The notes under the pieces are model-generated. The model had not been told where the DNA came from, searched no databases, and saw nothing but the letters and a program-made list of their open reading frames with translations. A program made the translations under genes and the position numbers. A DNA stretch of 64,000 nt, taken from assembly GCF_003286085.1 (NCBI RefSeq), contig NW_020825313.1, positions 3,162,001-3,226,000 of the forward strand, read 5' to 3'. Of the stretch, positions 54,866-61,905 are shown piece after piece (positions within the stretch are counted from its first letter, which is position 1; each line of letters begins with the position of its first letter). Source of the stretch: Drosophila persimilis (lineage: Eukaryota > Arthropoda > Insecta > Diptera > Drosophilidae).

Positions 54866-55930
54866 ACCGATACTAAGTCAGTATGGCTCTCCTCCGGCAG
54901 ACGGCGCTAATATTAAACGAAACGACAAAGAGTGCGTGCGAGAGAGACAGAAAATCAGTCTGTGCGTGACGTCGGGCGCTGCGTAGCCACTGAAAATTGA
55001 TTTGTTCCTGTTGGCTATAAAAATTTTCTGATCTGATCCAGACTCAGCAATCTGATAGATATGGTCATTCTCTATGATTCTGCGTTTTTAGTTTTCTCGA
55101 ATCTGCAATATTGTGGATGCAACAGATTCTCGTCCTTTGTGGGGGCGGAAGGGGGTGGGGCGAAATTCTGAGATATACGTTTTATAGTGAGATCTAACAG
55201 AAGTGCGGATACCAAATTTGGTTACTCTAGCCTTAATAATCTCTGAGATTTGTGGTTGCCCCAGTTTTTCGTCCTTTGCGGGGGCGGAAGGGGGTGCGGC
55301 GAAATTTTGACACAAAACGGTCAAGGTCCGATATCACAGGAGGGTGGATACCAAATTTGGTTGCTCTAGCTCTTATGGGTTCTGAGATCCTTGAACTCAT
55401 ATTTTGCAATTGGCAAAACCGACCATGAAACCTGTGTGTTAGAGTGAGACAGAGCGAGAAAGAGTGAAATTGTTTTCGTGATTCAGGCTATAATAATTAT
55501 ACGATCTGGTTCAGATTTTGCACTCTGTAAGATATAGTCATCTTCTACGGTTCTGCGTTTTTAGTTTCCTCGTATCGTCGAAATTGTGGATGCCACAGAT
55601 TTTCGCTCTTTGTGGGGGTGGAAGAGGGCGGGGCAAAGTTTTGAAATATTTTTGTAGCAGTGACATATCACAGAAGTCTGGATCCAAAACATCGTTGCTC
55701 TAGCTCTTATAGTCTTTGAGCACTAGGCGCTGAAGGGGACGGACAGACGGACAGACGGACGGACGGACAGACGGACAGACAGACATGGCTTAATCGACTC
55801 GGCTATTGATGCTGATCAAGAATATATATACTTTATGGGGTCGGAAACGATTCCTTCTGGACGTTACACACATCCACTTTTACCACAAATCGAACATACC
55901 CCAATACTCATTTTGAGTATCGGGTATAAA
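54866..55930 (+). mobile_element. INE-1/DINE-1-like (Helentron-related) insertion
   Basis: The start, CCGATACTAAGTCAGTATGGCTCTCC, and the end, GAGTATCGGGTATAAA, are inverse in their GATAC/GTATC parts. Internal blocks GTGGATGCCACAGATTTTCG and GGGGCGGAAGGGGGTG recur four times with variation. A (GTCY)n-type tract at 55736-55784 (GGACAGACGGAC repeats) is followed by TCAAGAATATATATACTTTATGGGGTCGG. This is a combination characteristic of mini-me/DINE elements. It splits the Polinton between the core-protein and capsid modules. Confidence 0.7.
55736..55784. repeat. (GACA/GACG)n microsatellite in DINE
   Basis: About 12 tandem tetranucleotides of the GTCY type (on the other strand), the usual variable tract of this element family. 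Confidence 0.85.
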
Positions 55931-55931
55931 A

Positions 55932-56454
55932 ATGGTAAATTTAACAGAGTTTTTCGTGGCATTACTTAGTGATGATTCGTTAAATGTATATCATGATAAC
56001 GTTAAGTGTGCATTTACAAACATTGTAAATATTCCTGAAAACATGAACGATGATCTAAATAAATGTATAAAAAGCAGGCCTGAGAATACCTCAATCGTAT
56101 CCGAAGAAACAACAGAATTCGTTATTAGCTTAGTAAATGGAGAAACATTTCGATATGAAAATGAGTCAGTAGAGTCTGAACAGTTTCAAAATGGGTTGAT
56201 TTTTGTTTACACTGACATTATCAAACCAAGATGTGTTGGAAATAAAAGACCTCGATGTCTTCGAGTATTACATTATAATGGAAAAGAGCAACTTATACAA
56301 TTCAACAATATTGAATATTATCTCATTGAAATATGGTCTCCAAAAAAATTTCGATCTAATTACTGATTCCAAAGGGTATAAAATACCATTTGAATCTTCA
56401 GCAATTCCAATTTTTGTTACCCTTCACTTTAAAAAACGAAAAGAAATGCTATAA
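55932..56454 (+). pseudogene. Candidate minor capsid protein, frameshifted
   Basis: The frame 55932-56366 (MVNLTEFFVALLSDDSLNVY, FTNIVNIPENM, GLIFVYTDIIKPR) continues in 56203-56454 as LITDSKGYKIPFESSAIPIF, ending VTLHFKKR. Beta-rich sequence with that ending is usual in a structural gene just before the pVI-like gene in Polintons, so penton-type minor capsid is my best guess. A central part seems shortened near 56060-56090, and the frame shifts at about 56340. The DINE ends 1-2 bp before its ATG, so its own promoter has been displaced. Confidence 0.5.
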
Positions 56455-56484
56455 ATAATACTGTAAAGATGGAAATTTATTCAG
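56450..56484 (+). promoter_or_regulatory. Core promoter of the pVI-like gene
   Basis: TATAAATAA starts at 56450, overlapping the stop codon of the upstream gene, and TTCAGAG, an initiator-like site with +1 at 56483, lies 33 bp on. The ATG is at 56501, giving an 18-base leader. Confidence 0.6.
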
Positions 56485-56500
56485 AGTAGAAATAACAACC

Positions 56501-56959
56501 ATGACGAAATCTTATCAACAATATTATTTAAATCAGTGTGGAGGAGGGTTGAATCATATAGGAAGTCTTTATGTTTCACCCAGAGTTATCCAACAAGGTA
56601 GAGGAATTGGGAATTTTTTTAGTGGTCTTTTTAATTACATAAAACCACTATTCCTTTCGGGGATAAACGCTATTAAAAACCAAGCTTCTGAGACTGGAAA
56701 GGCAGTAATAAATGAGTTTGGTCGAAAACCTTTAAGAACTATTATCCAAGAACAAAGTAAAATTGCTTTGCAAAACCTGTCAAATAAAGCCATTAATAAG
56801 TTAACCCGATTCCAGAATGGGGCAGGTAAAAAGAATAAAAAGAGAAGGTCTAGGAAAAAACTATCTCATTTATCATCTAAAGAAGGAAGCAAACATACGC
56901 AGTCGAGACCCAAAAAAAAAATCAACAAAGAAATTAACTATAAGAGACATTTTTTCTAA
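56501..56959 (+). CDS. pVI-like virion protein
   Basis: 152 residues and intact. The N-terminus has CGGGLNHIG, then GRGIGNFFSGLFNYIKPLF, an amphipathic stretch after glycine-rich turns, then a helix with lysines (KAVINEFGRKPLR). The C-terminal 50 residues are very basic (KKNKKRRSRKK). This layout, an amphipathic helix behind a Gly-rich cleavage-like site and a basic tail, is that of the pVI-type protein of adenoviruses and adintoviruses. That protein lies under the capsid and disrupts membranes in the viral case. Assignment is by architecture and position, not by a search. Confidence 0.6.
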   Translation: MTKSYQQYYLNQCGGGLNHIGSLYVSPRVIQQGRGIGNFFSGLFNYIKPLFLSGINAIKNQASETGKAVINEFGRKPLRTIIQEQSKIALQNLSNKAINKLTRFQNGAGKKNKKRRSRKKLSHLSSKEGSKHTQSRPKKKINKEINYKRHFF

Positions 56960-56965
56960 ATCAAA

Positions 56966-58259
56966 ATGACCACCCATATTGAATGTATAAAAAGCGAATT
57001 GGATCTCTTTGAGCCACATCCTACACAAAGCTCTATTCTGAGAACAGAAGAAGTTTCATATAACCCCATAGCTTCGTTGGACAGTGCTTCTTCAATTCAA
57101 TTCGTTTGCTTAGGAAATGGGGAAGCATATCGAGACCTATCAAGTGTTTACTTAAGACTTGTTGTGCAACTAAGAAAAAGTGATAATACCAACATTGAAG
57201 GAAACGATGTTGGAGTAGTGAATAATATTTTGCATTCAATGTTTAGAAGTTCGTCCGTATATTTAAATAATATTTTGGTTTCTCAGAGTGATATCATTAT
57301 AGATCGTATTTGCAAACGATTTTAAACTGTGGTAGTGATTCCAGTGAAAGTCATTTAGCCACTCAAGGTTATTATCCTAATTATGGTAAATTATTATCTG
57401 ATACGTTATTATCTAGGTAAGTTAACACCGATGGATCCATTATGCTCAAAAATATTTTTCAAAACAGTAAAAAGGTTGAACTATTCGGAAAAGTTCATGG
57501 AGATATATTTAATCAACCAAAACTGCTTATAAATAATGTAGATTTGAGGATTACTTTTAACATTGAAAAAACAGCATTTTATTTAATTGAATCTGAAACT
57601 GAATCAAATCTTAAAATATTGGAGGCACAACTATTCATGAACCACATAACTATTAATCCGAGCATTTTATTGGCTCATCATCATGTTTTACAAACTAAAA
57701 ATGTCATTTATCCATACAGCAAAGTTCAAGTAAAATCATTTACAATATAGCCAGGAAATAATACATTATCAATTGACAATGCAGTAATTGGACAGCTTCC
57801 CAATTTGTTGGCTTTTTGCATGGTGAAAAATCATATTCTGGAAATCGGTCATTAAACCGCTTCAATTTTGATCATTTTAAAATTCAACGCTTTAATCTAT
57901 TGGTTAATGGAGTACAAGTATCATCGCAGGCACTTGAGTTTGATTTCTCGAACTCTGAAAATGCTCAAAGCTCTAGAGGATATAATATGCTATTCAGATC
58001 AAGTGGAATAAAACATTATGATCGAGGCTTACAAATTACACAGGAAATTTTTGATAAAAATAGTTTTATATTAGCATTTGACCTAACTGCAGACCATCAC
58101 AATTCAACTGTATGCTCAAATTTAATATCACAAGGAGCCATCCGAATTGAAGGACGATTTTCGGAGCCTCTTACAGAAGCAGTTACTTGTCTGGTATACT
58201 GTGAATATGACTCAATGATTGATATTGATAAACAAAGAAATATTCGTGTTCTATTGTAA
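56966..58259 (+). pseudogene. Major capsid protein (double jelly roll), broken
   Basis: Three pieces are open: 56966-57325 (start ELDLFEPHPTQSSILRTEEV and YLRLVVQL), 57442-57750 (FGKVHGDIFNQPKLL and AQLFMNHITINPSILLAHHH), and 57816-58259 (FNFDHFKIQRFNLLVNGVQV and FRSSGIKHYDRG, then GAIRIEGRFSEPLTEAVTCLVY). Order and content match the Polinton capsid protein with two jelly rolls, normally 450 or more residues. Breaks are at about 57310 (shift), 57418 (stop) and 57750-57815 (stop and shift). It begins 6 bp after the pVI-like gene and ends 2 bp before the protease. Confidence 0.82.
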
Positions 58260-58261
58260 TA

Positions 58262-58720
58262 ATGAATACATTGCAAATCTATAAGTTGCTTTCCAAGCAT
58301 TCAAAAACAAAAACAATTTTTAAAGGAGTTTATCCCTCTGATCAGCTGCCTCAAGTAATTTCGAAATATCCTGCTTTAATAATAGCAGACACAGATTCTT
58401 CAAGTCATTTAGGAACTCATTGGGTTGCTTTTTACTTTGAAAACAAATATTCAGCAGAATTTTTTGATTCATATGGTCAATATCCACAAAATAAAGAATT
58501 TTTAAAAATATTAAGAAAAAATTCCACAAAGTTTACATTTAATAAACAACCACTGAAAGGTTATTTTTCAAATACATGCGATCATTACTGTATCCTATAT
58601 GGAATATTTAAAAGCAGCAAAAAAACATTAAATTGTTTTTTAAAACAATTTAAGAAAAATGATTTTAACTATAATGATAAGTTAATAATACAAATGTTTA
58701 AGAAAATTCGTTTAAAATAA
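58262..58720 (+). CDS. Adenain-type cysteine protease
   Basis: 152 residues and intact. The catalytic set of the adenoviral-type (C5/C48-like) proteases is visible: H53 in GTHWVAFYF, an acidic residue in AEFFDSYG (E66 or D69), Q96 in NKQPLK for the oxyanion hole, and C106 in NTCDHYC. The residue after the cysteine is Asp, where Gly is usual, so activity may be affected. In Polintons this enzyme matures virion proteins, and the Gly-Gly sites in the pX-like and pVI-like proteins are plausible substrates. Confidence 0.88.
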   Translation: MNTLQIYKLLSKHSKTKTIFKGVYPSDQLPQVISKYPALIIADTDSSSHLGTHWVAFYFENKYSAEFFDSYGQYPQNKEFLKILRKNSTKFTFNKQPLKGYFSNTCDHYCILYGIFKSSKKTLNCFLKQFKKNDFNYNDKLIIQMFKKIRLK

Positions 58721-58792
58721 AACACAATATTATTTCAGAGACATTTAAGATGTTTATTGATTTTTTGAGCTGGGATACATTTTTTATTTAAG

Positions 58793-59032
58793 TTATGGCA
58801 CTTTAGCATTTAGTCTATAGCTTCTGCGTTCTTGTTTGGGTATGACACTGGCATGTGTCAGGTCCGTCCGTTGCATCGCATCGGGGCATAGCTTATAATG
58901 AAAGACAAACTTGGAGTCTTTTTCCTCCAGATCCTCCAAAATGCTCATCAAATTTTCAAGAATTTGTACGTGCTCCTCGAAGATCATCTCCTCGAATCGC
59001 ATTAAAAAAAGTTTTATTTGTTTGGCATGCAT
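58793..59032 (-). CDS. Small acidic coiled protein, unknown
   Basis: 79 residues. The first 40 form an acidic amphipathic helix (EEMIFEEHVQILENLMSILEDLEEKD), followed by a tail with ERRSYRLNAKVP. No domain is recognised. It is convergent to the protease, 72 bp from its stop. A canonical promoter 29 bp upstream of the ATG (59061-59092) is the main reason to believe it. Confidence 0.6.
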   Translation of the reverse strand: MHAKQIKLFLMRFEEMIFEEHVQILENLMSILEDLEEKDSKFVFHYKLCPDAMQRTDLTHASVIPKQERRSYRLNAKVP

Positions 59033-59057
59033 CTTGCAGCTGACTTCTTGAATCTAT

Positions 59058-59092
59058 GACTGATAATGATTCAAAGAGCACGACTCTTTATA
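59058..59092 (-). promoter_or_regulatory. Core promoter: TATA box and perfect initiator
   Basis: On the minus strand TATAAAGAG starts at 59092, and TCAGTC (TCAKTY match) is at 59063-59058 with +1 at 59061. The spacing is 31 bp. Translation starts at 59032. Confidence 0.7.
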
Positions 59093-59244
59093 TCCACGTC
59101 TTTGCTCTGTTACCATTATATTTTTCTTTACCTATGTATTGGAAATGATCAGTACTATATCTAGTCATCTCTTTTTTACTTATGGATATTCTTAACCTTT
59201 TTCTTTATTTTTGTCTTTACATATATATAATGGGAAGTCTTTAT
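59093..59244. other. AT-rich spacer between small genes
   Basis: The block CTTTACCTATGTATTGGAAATG-ATCAGTACTATATCTAGTCATCTCTTTT is repeated, changed, at 59250-59300 (CTTTACATATCAATTGG...GCAGTGCTATATCTATTCATCTCTTTT), with copies about 125 bp apart. It indicates an internal local duplication. Confidence 0.5.
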
Positions 59245-59567
59245 TTACTCTTTACATATCAATTGGAAATGGGCAGTGCTATATCTATTCATCTCTTTTC
59301 CTTTATTTATAAGATGTGAAATTCCATGCTCTTTCAACATCTTAAAGGGCGTTTTTGTGGAAAATTTGGTTACATAACTTTGAGGTAAAAATGTCCAAAG
59401 CGGTTCGTTGTCCTTATCAGTTAAATAAAGGACTACTTTATTTCCAAATGATGTTTTTTTTGATTTTACATCCATTGATCTTGTACTCAAATCCTATGCA
59501 CAGGTCCTCAACCTTGGTGTATCCAACCGCCGGTTTTGTCTCGTTAAGTAATTCTAGGAAAGCCTAG
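59245..59567 (-). pseudogene. Polinton ORF, unknown, frameshifted
   Basis: From about 59567 one minus frame reads LNETKPAVGYTKVEDLCIGFEYKINGCK, then the next frame (59490-59245) reads TSFGNKVVLYLTDKDNEPLW and LPQSYVTKF. Together this is one beta-rich protein of about 105 residues, split at an A-run near 59460. It has no clear start: a TAG sits just before it. It may be related to the ORF at 52512-52745. No domain name can be given. Confidence 0.45.
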
Positions 59568-59950
59568 GTATATATTTAATTAAGTGCTTATCATTTTCTA
59601 TATAGAGATTTAAATATTCTTACATACCATTATAGTAATAGAAACTATTCAAACTACTAATGATTTTATACTAAATTATTTGAAAGATTGCATGATCTTT
59701 TATACTCTCATTAATTCAATTTTGGTAGATTGGTAGTTGAGAGATAATAAGTAAATGGTTTTAAAGCTGTAATGGCCAGATGTCTTAAGTCTGATTGGTT
59801 GTTGAGTAATAAGGGATGAATTATGGACACACTGCTGTATATTGGTTCAAATATTATATTTACATTTTCGGTCTATAACCGTCAACATGAAAAAATTATA
59901 TAAACAGAAACAAAATGCATAGAATTTTTGTTTAAATGCTGATCACTTCC
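59568..59950. other. AT-rich Polinton spacer, nothing recognised
   Basis: No coding signal is seen on either strand. It probably holds the upstream region of the two flanking, divergent genes. Confidence 0.35.
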
Positions 59951-59988
59951 TATATAAGAACTGTAAGTTACTGAGATAGGTTAGTTCA
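59951..59988 (+). promoter_or_regulatory. Probable promoter of the zinc-finger gene
   Basis: TATATAAGAAC starts at 59951. Two initiator-like sites follow: TTAGTTC near 59981 and TTCACTT with A at 59988. The ATG is at 60002. Spacing to the first site (about 32) is the better of the two. Confidence 0.5.
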
Positions 59989-60001
59989 CTTTCACTTCGA
60001 A

Positions 60002-60211
60002 ATGAGGACATTTCATTGCGAGTTGTGTTATGTAAAAACATCTTTTAGTTCCTGCAATGAACTGAAAAAACACACCTTAAAAATCCACAACTTTAGTTAT
60101 TCAAAATCAAAATCATCATTTTATCGATGTTACTTATGTCCAGGAGCTGAACTGTTTTGGTTGAGAATTGACTTCATATGCATATTTTATTTAAGCATAA
60201 CATGGAATTAA
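60002..60211 (+). CDS. Small C2H2 zinc-finger protein
   Basis: 69 residues. FHCELCYVKTSFSSCNELKKHTLKIH has the C-X2-C ... H-X4-H pattern of a classical zinc finger. A second half-finger (YRCYLCPGAELF) lacks its histidines, because the sequence runs into a hydrophobic end, ICIFYLSITWN, suggesting a truncated second finger. It is the last gene before the right TIR and is likely a DNA-binding accessory factor of the element. Confidence 0.6.
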   Translation: MRTFHCELCYVKTSFSSCNELKKHTLKIHNFSYSKSKSSFYRCYLCPGAELFWLRIDFICIFYLSITWN

Positions 60212-60346
60212 AGCGAAAAATATAAAATAAATATTAAAAATAAAATAATCTGTGCGTTTTTAAATATAAATACCTTTACATAAATTTACCAACTAAGTAT
60301 ATTATGATGTGAAAATGAATCAATAAATTCATTCAAAAGCATCAGT

Positions 60347-61350
60347 ATTCTACCTGAAATCCACTTATTCTTTTTGTGTAATCCTCACTTGGAAGAAACC
60401 TGTTTCAAACGAATCCTATGATTCTCTTCTAATAAGAGGAAGTGAAATTCAACCAATCAAAAGTAAAACAGAAAACATTTAAAATAAATAGTGTTTAAAT
60501 GTATTATATTTATTATATACATATGTATATATTATTTTTAGAAAAATATATAAAATATTCTTATTATATAAATATTGTTAAAATTTCGCCTCAGCTAATT
60601 TTACCGCAGCAATTAAGTCATCATCATCTTCGTCATCATCGTCCCGAAGTAGTTCCTGGAGTCGAGATCTTTTATCATCATCCTGATTATCTACTAAATC
60701 GAAAATGTTGTCATCATCCGGGAAAATGGATGATGGATTATCATTATTAGGCGTTGCATTCCTTGGGTCATCGTCGGCATCATCCCATTTAATGTCACTT
60801 AACCAGTTGAAGTTGCTCTCGAGATAGGTTTGGGTCTTATTCCCAAAAATCAAGGACAGGTCTACGGAGCTCGGCTGAGAGTCCAGATTTATGGTTGATT
60901 CCGGTTGGGAATCGAAAAAAATGATTTCGAGGTCATCCATCGTTGTTGAAAGATTACTAGTTTCTGTACTAGCTGTTAGCTGTGAGTAGTTATTATATAG
61001 GCACATTGCTATGGGACAGTGTTAGGTACACAAAGGAGGAATATAAATTATATAGAAAGTAGAAAGGTTCAAGGGCATCGAAACCGTTTTTCAGGAAACA
61101 CTTAAAAAATACCTCTAAACTATCACATTAGATTCATTGTTGAGGGTTGTTTGAATCGCAACATGGGACCAATCGTAAAAACAGGTTCATTGACAGTAAG
61201 AGGGAGGAGAGAGAATATAAATGAGCGAAGGATCGATTTGAGAGGATTTTACATGGTTGAGTAGGAGGATTGAGATCGAAGTTAGTTTACATTCTCACCG
61301 ATAGGTGGCGCCACCAAGCAGTAAGGATAAGGGACGGCCGTATATTTACT
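60347..61350 (-). repeat. Polinton right TIR, complete (1,004 bp)
   Basis: This is inverse to 45916-46894 plus the outer bases that are missing there. The terminus, read inwards, is AGTAAATATACGGCCGTCCC. The same outer 386 bp are at 27199-27584. It lacks the short GCAAAGGGATGACCTACCTG piece present in the other TIR copies near 61140. Confidence 0.88.
60578..60940 (-). CDS. TIR-encoded acidic protein, right copy
   Basis: 120 residues, open from the same start (MDDLEIIFFDS) as the left copy of unit A, about 90 percent identical. It differs by changes such as WDDADDDP and an expanded acidic run, DDDDEDDDDL. The frame stays open upstream to 61006, but the conserved start at 60940 (after TTTCAACAACG) is preferred. 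It reads inwards from the right end. With the left copy of the same unit frameshifted, this is unit B's only intact version. Confidence 0.65.
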   Translation of the reverse strand: MDDLEIIFFDSQPESTINLDSQPSSVDLSLIFGNKTQTYLESNFNWLSDIKWDDADDDPRNATPNNDNPSSIFPDDDNIFDLVDNQDDDKRSRLQELLRDDDDEDDDDLIAAVKLAEAKF

Positions 61351-61905
61351 ATAATTAGCATTAATTAATTTTTATGTCTTCCTATTATAATTTTATTCTT
61401 TGTGTGCTCCTGTATATATCTCCATTAATTATGTGTTCTCTTACCTTTCAACCCTCTATACGGACATCTAGAAACCCAGTTTTCCAACCTATGTTTTTCT
61501 ATATTTCTATAATTTAAGAAACTTCACACATTTGTTTTCCCAATTCAATGCTAATAAAATATTCTATAAGTATTTATTTTAAATGACCAGTTAATAACAT
61601 AGCAGAAATTGTTTCCCAATTCAATGTTAATAAAATACCTTATAAGTAATAATTTAACATGATCACGTAATAACATAGCAATATGATCCACACCTACATT
61701 CAACATGCTGCCAAGGTGCACATGCTTAAGCACATGTTGCTGCAACATGCTGCGAATTTGTAATTCATTATTATTATTATTATTATATTATTATTAATTA
61801 TTATTATTATTAATCGAAATCAGACACGCAGCCGTGATATCGACGGTACCACGCTTGGAGTGGCCCTAGCCGAGCTCACTACCATTATATAAATAGCAAT
61901 TCACG
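61351..61905. other. Flanking AT-rich DNA, nothing recognised
   Basis: This begins right after the Polinton terminus. A 60-bp stretch is duplicated (AATTCAATGCTAATAAAATATTCTATAAGTA at 61541 and its variant at 61620), and an (ATT)n tract lies at 61762-61815. It could be the pre-insertion host sequence or another repeat. Confidence 0.4.
61762..61815. repeat. (ATT)n microsatellite
   Basis: About 15 imperfect ATT triplets with small interruptions. Confidence 0.85.

Larger units (their letters stand above)
45912..61350 (+). mobile_element. Polinton/Maverick unit B, all modules present
   Basis: About 15.4 kb, including a ~1.07-kb DINE insertion, with ~1-kb inverted terminal repeats and every hallmark gene of Polintons: protein-primed polymerase, retroviral-type integrase, packaging ATPase, adenain-type protease and double-jelly-roll capsid. 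The right end is complete and reads ...ATATTTACT, followed by ATAATT. The left end lacks the last ~50 bp. No LINE is present in its polymerase. Confidence 0.9.
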
